A DNA stretch of 20,102 bases from DTQF01 sp038874185 (GTDB lineage Archaea; Micrarchaeota; Micrarchaeia; CABMEP01), in NCBI GenBank assembly GCA_038874185.1, contig JAVZCX010000011.1, forward strand, positions 1-20,102, given 5' to 3'. Each line of letters starts with the position of its first letter. The first letter of the stretch is position 1. Below are positions 6,482-14,064 of the stretch, one piece after another. The position numbers and the translations under genes are program-made. The notes under the pieces were generated by a model, which saw nothing but the letters and a program-made list of their open reading frames with translations, was not told the origin of the DNA and ran no database searches.

Positions 6482-8899
6482 TTATTGATGTGGTTTATCG
6501 ATCATAATATTAAATTCCCCATATCTCAATTCACTTACTTTGTGTGCATTAATTATGTCATTCTCAATGATTCTGAATTTCTCTGGTATTTCCAATATTT
6601 TGATTGGATCTTTGAGCGATAATCCATTATCCTTCTTTGTCTTCCATATCCTGCTATTCATTTCCTCAAGCTCAGAGAATGAAAAACCTACCTCTTTTAC
6701 TTCACCTGGAATTGGGAATGATTCTGTATGGATCTCTTTTTCATAAATCTCCCCATATATCTTCCAGGTTGCAAACGGTATTATTGGCGCAAGAAGCTTC
6801 AAGAGATTTGACATTATCTCATGCAATGTCCAGATAGCTGAGGATTGTTCTTCTTCTGTAAACTTTCCTTCACTGTTATAAGCGCGATTCTTTGAAAGTT
6901 CTATATAATGGGATGCGAAAGTTTCCCATATGAAATTCCTTATCCTTATTGCAGGATTGTGAAAATCATAATTGTTGAACCTTATTTTTGCATCTTCAAT
7001 AATAGAGTAAAACTCATTTAAGATAGCTTGATCAAGCGGGGATATATTTTTCGGCCTTTCAACTTGCGGAAACATTGAGACATATTTCGCAATATTCCAT
7101 AATTTATTGAGAGTCTTTCCAGCACCCTGTATCCTTTCATTTGAGCATCTGAAATCTTGCTCTGTTATGTTTCCTTCGAATACAGCCCATAACCTGAACG
7201 GCTCTGCGCCGAATTGCTCAAGAATCTTTTGTGGATCTATAACGTTTCCGAGCGATTTCGACATCTTATTTCCTTTTTCATCCACTATGTGATAATTTAT
7301 CCATACATCCCTGAATATCTGCTGTCCTGTCAAAAGATAACACTTAAGTACAGTGTAATAAAGCCATGTCCTGATGATTTCCTTTCCTTGCGGCCTTAAT
7401 GTACATTGTTTATGTGAATCGAAGAAGTTTTGATGGCGTCCGTAGCCTAAGATATAGAGAGGAGTTATTGAAGAATCAAACCACGTATCAAATACTCTTG
7501 TTTCTCCTACGAATTCTTTGCTGCCGCATTTAGGACATTTCTCAACTGGAGGATTCTCTTTCCATGGTCTATAGTACTTTCCTTTTTGCGGAACTATTAC
7601 TTCATTGCAATTCTTGCAGTACCACAACGGAACCTCGGTGGCGTAGTACCTTCTTCTACTTATCGGCCAGTCTATTGAAAGGCTGTTTATCCAATCCACC
7701 ATTATCTTTCTACTCTCTTCTGAAAAGAAATTCATGTTGTTTGCCATTTCCAGCATTTTTTCTCTCTGATCGAGTTGCTTGACGTAAAATTCCTTCATCG
7801 GGATAAATTCTATTGGATCTTTAGATCTTTCGCATATTGGTGTCCTGTGCATTATCTGTTTCTCTCCCCTTATCTTATTTTGCTCTCTTAGAGCAGAAAC
7901 TATTTTTTCTCTTCCTTTAAGAACTGGAAGACCCGCAGCTGGACCTGCATTTTCATTCATTCTCCCGTCTGGTCCTATTGAATAAATTGGTTGCAGATTC
8001 ATCTCCCTAAAGAATCTGATATCTGCAAGATCTCCGAATGAGCACATCATAACTAATCCTGATCCTTTTTCTGGATTTGCAATTGGGTGTGCCTTTATCG
8101 GAACTATCTTATTAAATACTGGGACAACTGCATGTTTTCCTTCCAGCTTTTTATTATATCTTTCATCTGCAGGATTATATATGACCATTGCACAGCTTCC
8201 AAGAAGTTCTGGTCTTGTTGTTGCAATTATTATTTCCTCTCCTGTTTCCTTGACTGTAAATGCCAGGTCATAGAATTTGGTTGGAATATCTATGTAATCC
8301 ACCTCTGCATCTGCAAGAGTGGTTCTGCAACCGGGACAGTAATTGTTTGTTCTTTCTGATTCATATATCAAACCCGCATTCCACATGTCTATAAATGTCC
8401 CTTGAGTTAAGGCCCTGTATTCTGGGGAATCTGTCATGTATGCGTCCCCTATCTTGTTTCCGAATTCCCAAGAAGAGAAAGAAACCCCCGCTTTAAGAAA
8501 TGAATTTGTAGAGGTATTTGAAGACTCTTCCAAGACGGTCTTGCACATCTCAAGGAATTTCTCTCTTTCTATCTGATTCAACTTTACATTGAACTTCTTT
8601 TCTGCCGCCATCTCTATTGGAAGGCCGTTCCTGTCTAAGCCTAATGGAAAAATCACATTATGCCCTGTCATCCTATGGAATCTTGCAAACATATCCATAA
8701 GCACGTATGTAGTGAGCTGTCCGATGTGAATTGGAGTATTTACATATGGCGGAGGGGTATCGATGGAAAACAAAGGCTTGTTTGAATTTTCTTCGAATTT
8801 ATAGATTGGATTTGATTTTAGCTCATTATACATTTCAGCTTCAAACTTTTTGTCCCAATTTTTCTCTTTTATTTTTGCTTCGTTAACTTGAATAGGCAT
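6482..8899 (-). CDS. valS: valyl-tRNA synthetase
   Basis: Class I synthetase that charges tRNA-Val and edits threonyl-tRNA. Of 805 residues: the first signature is HIGQ at 58-61 within DTPPPYVNTPIHIGQ, the GLDRNGLPIE block is at 87-96, a zinc-knuckle pair is at C188/C191 (NYCPGCRTTLADAEV), the editing-domain ATTRP is at 226-230, two further Cys pairs are at C428/C431 and C455/C458, FDTWFDSSITP is at 470-480, and KMSKS is at 545-549. It is assigned to ValRS rather than IleRS by the DTPPP opening, the zinc-site TLADAEVDY and the DSSITP block. The first signature carries Gln in place of the last His; variants at this position occur in an archaeal ValRS subgroup that also has the DRNGLP(I/V)E block. 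A GTGAT motif just before the ATG supports the start. Confidence 0.93.
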   Translation of the reverse strand: MPIQVNEAKIKEKNWDKKFEAEMYNELKSNPIYKFEENSNKPLFSIDTPPPYVNTPIHIGQLTTYVLMDMFARFHRMTGHNVIFPLGLDRNGLPIEMAAEKKFNVKLNQIEREKFLEMCKTVLEESSNTSTNSFLKAGVSFSSWEFGNKIGDAYMTDSPEYRALTQGTFIDMWNAGLIYESERTNNYCPGCRTTLADAEVDYIDIPTKFYDLAFTVKETGEEIIIATTRPELLGSCAMVIYNPADERYNKKLEGKHAVVPVFNKIVPIKAHPIANPEKGSGLVMMCSFGDLADIRFFREMNLQPIYSIGPDGRMNENAGPAAGLPVLKGREKIVSALREQNKIRGEKQIMHRTPICERSKDPIEFIPMKEFYVKQLDQREKMLEMANNMNFFSEESRKIMVDWINSLSIDWPISRRRYYATEVPLWYCKNCNEVIVPQKGKYYRPWKENPPVEKCPKCGSKEFVGETRVFDTWFDSSITPLYILGYGRHQNFFDSHKQCTLRPQGKEIIRTWLYYTVLKCYLLTGQQIFRDVWINYHIVDEKGNKMSKSLGNVIDPQKILEQFGAEPFRLWAVFEGNITEQDFRCSNERIQGAGKTLNKLWNIAKYVSMFPQVERPKNISPLDQAILNEFYSIIEDAKIRFNNYDFHNPAIRIRNFIWETFASHYIELSKNRAYNSEGKFTEEEQSSAIWTLHEIMSNLLKLLAPIIPFATWKIYGEIYEKEIHTESFPIPGEVKEVGFSFSELEEMNSRIWKTKKDNGLSLKDPIKILEIPEKFRIIENDIINAHKVSELRYGEFNIMIDKPHQ

Positions 8900-8962
8900 A
8901 ATATCACAACGTATTATATACTGAGTTATTTACAGCTAACAACTGACTAAAACATGTGCTTG

Positions 8963-8982
8963 AATTGTATCTAATTACAATT
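8963..8982. repeat. perfect inverted repeat upstream of valS
   Basis: AATTGTA (8963-8969) and TACAATT (8976-8982) are perfect 7-bp arms around a 6-base spacer, 64-83 bp upstream of the valS start and in the 177-bp gap before the MBL gene. It is a candidate operator or a weak hairpin. Confidence 0.35.
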
Positions 8983-9076
8983 GACACAAAGATGATATAA
9001 AATATAGATATGAAATTTTAAAATGGTTTTGAATACAGCGTATCAAAGCCTGAATTGGTTAGTCTCTGGAGGTTGG

Positions 9077-9832
9077 TTAAAATTCGAATTCCATTCCATC
9101 GTAAGATGCAATTACCTTGACTTTGCTTTCTTTTTCAAGCCATTTTGCAACATCTTCAGCCTTTGTCTTTAAGTACTCTCCCCCAAATCGTGTTAAGATT
9201 GCGATCTTTGGCTTTGTCTCTTTCAGAAGTGAAAGACAGGAATATTTGTCAAGATGGCCTTCCCATTTCTCTTCTGCACGTAGAATGTTTATTATTAAAA
9301 GATCCAGGTCTTTGTATTGGCCTGAGATTCCTTTAAAATATTCTGTATCGCCGGTATATCCGATTCGGTTACCATCAATTTCTAGGATAAACCCTATGCC
9401 TTCTGTGTTATCGTGTTTTGCCTTAGTTGCTTTTATTGAAAAGTGATCTAGGTTTATATCGTCATTCGGTTTCATTTTATAATATGCGTCTAGAAGATTC
9501 GAATGATATTTTGAAAGAGATACGCCAAATTCAAGTTCTTGTCTAAATAATGTTTCAGAACCAAATAAAATGCCTCTCTTTTTGCTGGTTGCAGATGTCA
9601 TCGCCTCAATCAATACATTCATGTCGTTCGCGTGATCCAGATGTGGATGAGAAACGAAAACGGCATCAATTTTGTTAAGCTTAATCTTGTGTTTCTTTGC
9701 ATCTGGAATAACTCCTGGACCTGGATCCACGTAAATTTGCTTTGAACCCTGAATTACAAATCCAGAGGTGGATCTAAATCTGTGTGTGACATTTACTCTT
9801 CCACCCCCAGTTCCTAGAAAAATTAATTTCAT
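9077..9832 (-). CDS. MBL-fold metal-dependent hydrolase (RNase Z / cyclic phosphodiesterase-like)
   Basis: The 251-residue protein has the metallo-beta-lactamase fold of the RNase Z/PhnP-like group. It begins with LFLGTGGG-like sequence (LIFLGTGGG, 3-11), has the metal motif HPHLDH at 62-67, then H140, D162 (YTGDTEYF) and H193 (EGHLD). The place where the family normally supplies the last metal histidine (LTHFG) reads LTRFG, with R215, so metal binding may be altered or the enzyme may be partly inactive. The substrate cannot be told; phosphodiester or cyclic nucleotide cleavage is typical. The start is at an ATG with a possible TATA box (9871-9881) about 26 bp before a short leader, so it is probably transcribed separately from the two genes upstream. 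Confidence 0.85.
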   Translation of the reverse strand: MKLIFLGTGGGRVNVTHRFRSTSGFVIQGSKQIYVDPGPGVIPDAKKHKIKLNKIDAVFVSHPHLDHANDMNVLIEAMTSATSKKRGILFGSETLFRQELEFGVSLSKYHSNLLDAYYKMKPNDDINLDHFSIKATKAKHDNTEGIGFILEIDGNRIGYTGDTEYFKGISGQYKDLDLLIINILRAEEKWEGHLDKYSCLSLLKETKPKIAILTRFGGEYLKTKAEDVAKWLEKESKVKVIASYDGMEFEF

Positions 9833-9870
9833 AAAAAATAATTTATGCTAAAATTTTAAAAATAGATGCA

Positions 9871-9881
9871 ACATAAAAAGC
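9871..9881 (-). promoter_or_regulatory. candidate TATA box of the MBL gene
   Basis: GCTTTTTATGT on the minus strand; transcription would start near 9850, leaving a leader of about 18 bases without a clear ribosome-binding site. Confidence 0.35.
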
Positions 9882-9900
9882 AAGAATGAAAAAGATCATC

Positions 9901-10239
9901 CTATATTCTCATTTTCATACATAATTTGTTGGCGTCTGTTATCTCTTTTTGTGCGTTCTTCAAATCGCCGTTAGCCATATATTCCACAGCTTGTTTAAGG
10001 TGCTTCTCGATTTTCGGCAAATCTTCCTTAAAAACCATTCCTCTTTGTATCTTTTCATAAAAACCTTTTTCAAAAGATTCTATCAACAGCATGGCTTTCT
10101 TTGCATTTTCAGCTTCGACGGACTTTCCTCCTTTTAAATAACCTACAGAGGGAATTAGACCTATATCGATCATTTGTTGAACATCAGATTTAACTCCATC
10201 TATAATTTTCTTTCCTTCGTCTGTACTTATTCTTCCCAT
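9901..10239 (-). CDS. hypothetical small helical protein
   Basis: Family not recognised. The 112-residue product looks almost entirely alpha-helical, is rich in Lys, Glu and Ala, and has no signal peptide or membrane segment. A TAGGTGGT ribosome-binding site (10243-10250) lies just before the ATG, which makes this a confident gene despite its size. It follows the transglutaminase-TPR gene by 30 bp on the same strand, so the two are probably cotranscribed and may act together. The segment at about 75-105 (helix pair with AVEYMANGDLKNAQKEI) has the look of a TPR-type or helical-hairpin repeat, but one unit only. Confidence 0.75.
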   Translation of the reverse strand: MGRISTDEGKKIIDGVKSDVQQMIDIGLIPSVGYLKGGKSVEAENAKKAMLLIESFEKGFYEKIQRGMVFKEDLPKIEKHLKQAVEYMANGDLKNAQKEITDANKLCMKMRI

Positions 10240-10242
10240 AAT

Positions 10243-10250
10243 ACCACCTA
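10243..10250 (-). promoter_or_regulatory. ribosome binding site of the 112-residue gene
   Basis: TAGGTGGT on the minus strand, 3 bases before the ATG at 10239; one of the strongest such sites in the window and typical of an internal operon gene. Confidence 0.7.
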
Positions 10251-10269
10251 TTTTGAATATTTAATCTGC

Positions 10270-11277
10270 TCAATCCTTTTTAGAATAATCTTTAATTCTA
10301 TCTAAAATTCCTCTATACATTTTAATGACTTTATTCTCTGGATCTATCTCCTCTCCTTTTTTTATAAATTCTTCCATTTTCTTATGGTCATCTAAGCTGT
10401 AATAAATCTGAATATATCTCACATAAGGATAGATCCATTTTTTCTCTATATTGAATAACTTTTCTGCATATTCCAATGCTTTTCTTTCCTCTCGTTTATA
10501 AGAATATAATTTTGAAAGATTGAAAATAATAGAGGGAGAGTTGGGATCTAAATTGTATGCGATTTTTAAATACTGTTCGCTTTTGTTGTAGTCCGCATTC
10601 ATTGCAAAGTAAGAACCGAGATCTTCGTAATAATTGGCAACAACTTGAGTCTCATTCAATTCCCTGTATAGTTTATAACCGTTAACAAATGGATTAGAAG
10701 ATAAAGTATCTACGAATTTCCATCCATTTGAATTAACTTTTAATACCATGTGATTTACATGCTCTCCTTTTTCTGAAATATATACTTGTACCAATGAAGT
10801 TTGAAATTTAAAATTAGATTGCTTTTCAATCTCTTTTAATAATGAATACATATAAAATGAGCGTTCGTTACAATCGCCTTCTTTACTTAAATCCATATCT
10901 TTAGGCAATTGAGTCGGAAGGTTTTTTGTTTTAATCTTAAACTTTTTCATGTAATCAATTGTTTTTCTCAATGCTTCATCTGCAGTCTTAGAATTCTGCG
11001 TTATTTCCTTTGCTTTTTTCTTCATTGCTTCAGTAGGTTCGACTATCTGATCAAAGTTTATTTCTGATCGAATATTGTTTTTCTGATTGATCTTATACAT
11101 GCTACTCTCATAACGATTAGTAATTATAAAATTTTCTATCTTTAAGCTTTTTCCGAAATTAGTGTTAAAAGAACCAACTGCAATAAGAGAAGCCACAGTT
11201 CCGATTAGTGAAGCTTTCATTACTTTAGTTGCAAATTTTGATTTAATTCTTTTTTGCTTTCCACTGGTTTCTTGCAT
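10270..11277 (-). CDS. membrane-anchored transglutaminase-like protein with TPR repeats
   Basis: The 335 residues divide into a basic N-terminus, one hydrophobic segment (about 20-37) that could be a membrane anchor or uncleaved signal, a linker, a transglutaminase-like core and C-terminal TPR repeats. The core has the expected Cys-His-Asp order: C136 in EGDCNERS, H176 in VNHMVLKV and D190 in KFVDTLS, the pattern of transglutaminase-like cysteine proteases and peptidases. The TPR part runs from about 213 to 325, with DYNKSEQYLKIAYNLDPNSP (229-248) as the clearest unit. The catalytic part would lie outside the membrane if the N-terminus is inside. The substrate is unknown; protein or peptide cross-link cleavage is possible. 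The gene appears leaderless, with a TATA box 26 bp before the ATG. Confidence 0.75.
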   Translation of the reverse strand: MQETSGKQKRIKSKFATKVMKASLIGTVASLIAVGSFNTNFGKSLKIENFIITNRYESSMYKINQKNNIRSEINFDQIVEPTEAMKKKAKEITQNSKTADEALRKTIDYMKKFKIKTKNLPTQLPKDMDLSKEGDCNERSFYMYSLLKEIEKQSNFKFQTSLVQVYISEKGEHVNHMVLKVNSNGWKFVDTLSSNPFVNGYKLYRELNETQVVANYYEDLGSYFAMNADYNKSEQYLKIAYNLDPNSPSIIFNLSKLYSYKREERKALEYAEKLFNIEKKWIYPYVRYIQIYYSLDDHKKMEEFIKKGEEIDPENKVIKMYRGILDRIKDYSKKD

Positions 11278-11298
11278 AGTATATAAACTGAAAAGTAA

Positions 11299-11308
11299 TA
11301 TTTATATC
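11299..11308 (-). promoter_or_regulatory. TATA box for a leaderless transcript (transglutaminase-TPR gene)
   Basis: GATATAAATA on the minus strand is centred 26-27 bp before the ATG at 11277, so transcription and translation should begin at the same base. Confidence 0.6.
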
Positions 11309-11388
11309 TTTGCTTTTTATTATTCTACTATAATAATTGAATAAAATATATTAATTTAGTAATTTAATGAAAACCATAAAACGAAACA

Positions 11389-11398
11389 TTTATAAATA
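11389..11398 (+). promoter_or_regulatory. TATA box of the HAD gene
   Basis: TTTATAAATA centred near 11394 predicts transcription starting near 11420. That is downstream of the first in-frame ATG (11403) and upstream of the one at 11445, and so decides the start of the HAD gene. Confidence 0.6.
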
Positions 11399-11444
11399 AC
11401 ATATGAATATACAATATAAAGAAAAATTACAAAAAAGGGTTCAT

Positions 11445-12191
11445 ATGAAGGGAATACTCCTTGACATGGAAGGAGTCATCAGAGACTCCAAAAATGCATT
11501 TCATCATGCATACGAAAAGGCGCTAGAGTCTGTTGGACTTAAATTGAATTCCTATCCTGCCGCGACATGGAAATTAAGGGGATTTGCTGAACTTAATCAT
11601 CAGGATGTATTTTTGAAGGCGCTTTATGCTATCGCCAAAAACGGAGAGGATGTTACGCGTATTTTATGGAAAAAATATCCTGTACAATATGTTAGCGAAC
11701 TGATCAAAAAAACCCCTATAACCAAGGAAGAAATGGAAAAAATGCAAGAAACCTACACTAAAACGCTCACTAATCCTACAGTTTTCAAGCGCATTCCACC
11801 TGTAAGAGCGGGAAAGAAGGGTGCCAAACTGCTTAAGGATTCTGGATATACTTTGGGAATCGTAACAAACGCAAAGAGAGAATATAACCAGATATGGATG
11901 CAGGACAGAGACGTTATAGACATGTTTGAAACTGTAATCACATCTGAAGATGCGTCTCAACCAAAGCCATCACCTGAAATGATATTGAAAGCATGTAAAA
12001 AACTTGGATTGAGGCCTAGCGAAACATATTACCTGGGAGACAGCGAAGCCGACATAATGGCTGCAAAAGCTGCAGGTTGCATTCCTATTGGAATTATGTC
12101 TGGGAGTACTGAAAGAGCGACCTTAAAGAAGCTTGGTGCAAAGGAAGTATATCGATCAGTCACAGAATTCGCACTTAAATTCAAAAGATAA
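11445..12191 (+). CDS. HAD-superfamily hydrolase (phosphatase-like)
   Basis: A 248-residue haloacid dehalogenase-fold protein resembling phosphoglycolate phosphatase and beta-phosphoglucomutase types, with a helical cap between motifs I and II. Motif I is at 6-12 (LDMEGVI) with nucleophile D7, motif II T141 (IVTNA), motif III K174 (PKPSPE), motif IV GDSEAD (198-203). The second acidic residue of motif I, normally Asp, is Glu (DME rather than DxD); it usually acts as the general acid/base. The reading frame is open back to an ATG at 11403, but the TATA box lies too close to allow that start, so 11445 is used. The substrate cannot be told from the sequence. Confidence 0.85.
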   Translation: MKGILLDMEGVIRDSKNAFHHAYEKALESVGLKLNSYPAATWKLRGFAELNHQDVFLKALYAIAKNGEDVTRILWKKYPVQYVSELIKKTPITKEEMEKMQETYTKTLTNPTVFKRIPPVRAGKKGAKLLKDSGYTLGIVTNAKREYNQIWMQDRDVIDMFETVITSEDASQPKPSPEMILKACKKLGLRPSETYYLGDSEADIMAAKAAGCIPIGIMSGSTERATLKKLGAKEVYRSVTEFALKFKR

Positions 12192-12237
12192 AGTTACATT
12201 GTAGATATTTAAATTTCTTAAACTTTTCTATACAATA

Positions 12238-12249
12238 GTATAATATATA
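12238..12249 (+). promoter_or_regulatory. candidate TATA box of the thermosome gene
   Basis: GTATAATATATA would place transcription near 12270, leaving a leader of about 70 bases. Just upstream is a symmetric TTTAA-N5-TTAAA element (12208-12222), whose role is unknown. Confidence 0.3.
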
Positions 12250-12328
12250 CATCTATGTTTTATCTGATAGAATCTGTTCTCTATTGTTAAAACGAATGTA
12301 AGCATTTTAATTAACTGAATAGTCTTTA

Positions 12329-12335
12329 GAGGTGA
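12329..12335 (+). promoter_or_regulatory. ribosome binding site of the thermosome gene
   Basis: GAGGTGA, 4 bases before the ATG at 12340. Confidence 0.7.
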
Positions 12336-12339
12336 AACT

Positions 12340-13971
12340 ATGACAAATGCACAACAAATGGTACTTCCCGAGGGAAGTTCAAGAACTATAGGAAGAGATG
12401 CACAGAGAATTATGATTGTGGTCGGAAGAGCGGTTGGAGAAATAGTAAAGAAAACTCTCGGTCCTAGGGGAAGCGATGTGATGCTCGTATCAGAGCTTGG
12501 AGACATTGTAATAACCAATGACGGAGCAACGATTTTAACTGAAATGAATACAGATCATCCTGCAGCCAAGATTCTTGTAGAAGTTGCAAAAACACAAGAT
12601 AAGGAAGTTGGTGATGGAACCACTACCTCTGTTGTGCTAGCTGGCGAATTGCTCAAAGGAGCAGAAGACTTGCTAGATAAAGACATACATTCATCTACGA
12701 TATTGAGAGGATACAAGCTCGCTGCAACGAGAGCACTTGAGAAGGTAAAAGAAATCTCAAAGCCGGTAACCATAAAAGATACAAAAGTGCTTTACAACAT
12801 AGCGTCCATATCAATGGGATCAAAGTCGGTTGGTGTAGGCGAATCTAAAGGTCATCTTGCAAAGATAGTAGTTGACGCAGTTACACAAGTTGCAGAACAG
12901 AAGGATGGCAAACTTGTGATTGACCAGGATTTGATAAAGATAGAAAAGAAGGCAGGTGGCTCGATTGATGACACCACACTTATAAACGGAGTTTTAATTG
13001 ATAAAGAGATAGTCCATCCAGCAATGCCAAAGAAAATTGAGAATGCAAAGATTGCATTACTTGACACTTCTCTAGAAATTGAAAAGACTGAAACTGATGC
13101 AAAGATTGAAATAACTGACCCATCCCAATTGACTGCATTCCTTGAACAAGAAGAGAAAATGTTAAAGGAGATGGTTGAAAAAGTTGAAAAGAGCGGAGCA
13201 AACGTAGTTTTCTGTCAGAAAGGAATTGATGATGTTGCACAGCACTACCTTGCAAAGAAAGGAATAGTCGCAATTAGAAGAGTAAAGAGAAGCGACATGG
13301 AGAAACTTGCAAGAGCAACTGGAGCAAGAATAATTACAATACTAAATGACCTTTCACCAAAGGATCTTGGACATGCTGGATTTATAGAGGAAAGAAAGAT
13401 TGGTGGAGAGGCGATGGTATTTGTTGAAAAGTGCAAAGATCCTAAATCAGTAACAATACTTGTTAGGGCATCAACAGACCATGTTGTCAACGAGGGAGAA
13501 AGGGCAATTAAAGATGCTATAGGTGCTGTCTCTTCTGCAATTGAGGAAGGAAAATATGTATTTGGTGGAGGGGCAACAGAAATAGAGTTGGCAAAAGATC
13601 TTAGAGAATATGCAAACAAGATTGGAGGAAGAGAGCAGCTTGCAATACTTGCATTTGCAGATGCTCTTGAAGTAATTCCAAGAACACTTGCAGAGAGTGC
13701 AGGAATGGATGCAATAGACACTCTCGTATCATTGAGGTCAAAGCACAATAACAAGGATGGCCTCGTATATGGAGTTAATGTCTATGATGGAAAAATAGAC
13801 AGCATGGAGAAACTTGGTGTAATCGAACCTGCAAAGGTTAAGGAACAGGCAATAATGTCTGCAAGTGAGGCTGCGGAAATGTTGCTAAGAATTAGCGATA
13901 TGATAAGTGCAAAACCAAAGCCAATGTCGCCTGGCGGACCTGGTGGCATGGGTGGAATGGGAGAATACTAA
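12340..13971 (+). CDS. thsA: thermosome subunit (group II chaperonin)
   Basis: ATP-dependent cytosolic folding machine that forms a double ring of eight or nine subunits. The 543 residues show the family hallmarks: TLGPRGSDVMLV (39-50), ITNDGATIL (58-66), GDGTTT (91-96) in the nucleotide-binding equatorial domain, a GGGATE block in the second equatorial part, and a Gly/Met-rich tail (GGPGGMGGMGEY) typical of archaeal thermosomes. Full length for the family. It is the only chaperonin gene in the window; whether paralogous subunits exist elsewhere cannot be seen. A run of T-rich sequence follows the stop codon. Confidence 0.97.
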   Translation: MTNAQQMVLPEGSSRTIGRDAQRIMIVVGRAVGEIVKKTLGPRGSDVMLVSELGDIVITNDGATILTEMNTDHPAAKILVEVAKTQDKEVGDGTTTSVVLAGELLKGAEDLLDKDIHSSTILRGYKLAATRALEKVKEISKPVTIKDTKVLYNIASISMGSKSVGVGESKGHLAKIVVDAVTQVAEQKDGKLVIDQDLIKIEKKAGGSIDDTTLINGVLIDKEIVHPAMPKKIENAKIALLDTSLEIEKTETDAKIEITDPSQLTAFLEQEEKMLKEMVEKVEKSGANVVFCQKGIDDVAQHYLAKKGIVAIRRVKRSDMEKLARATGARIITILNDLSPKDLGHAGFIEERKIGGEAMVFVEKCKDPKSVTILVRASTDHVVNEGERAIKDAIGAVSSAIEEGKYVFGGGATEIELAKDLREYANKIGGREQLAILAFADALEVIPRTLAESAGMDAIDTLVSLRSKHNNKDGLVYGVNVYDGKIDSMEKLGVIEPAKVKEQAIMSASEAAEMLLRISDMISAKPKPMSPGGPGGMGGMGEY

Positions 13972-13984
13972 AACTCCAATAGAT

Positions 13985-14022
13985 CTCTTTTTTCTTTTAT
14001 TTTTATTTCTTATTTTACTCTG
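13985..14022 (+). terminator. T-tract terminator after the thermosome gene
   Basis: A pyrimidine/T-dominated stretch with several runs of 4-6 T begins about 14 bases after the stop codon. No strong hairpin is present, matching archaeal T-tract termination. Confidence 0.5.
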
Positions 14023-14064
14023 ATTTAGTTTTATCCTGCTACTTATAGCATTTATCATTCGTTT

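Noticed and set aside
9077..11277. A defence island formed by the MBL, TPR and helical genes
   Set aside because: No nuclease, ATPase effector, toxin pair, integrase or flanking repeat supports it; neighbours are housekeeping genes.
12208..12222. Phr-type heat-shock operator before the thermosome
   Set aside because: TTTAA-N5-TTAAA is symmetric but lacks the spacing and inner bases of the Phr site, and such AT palindromes arise easily here.
13245..13754. Long antisense frames within the thermosome gene
   Set aside because: They are opposite-strand shadows of a well-conserved gene and have no start signals of their own.
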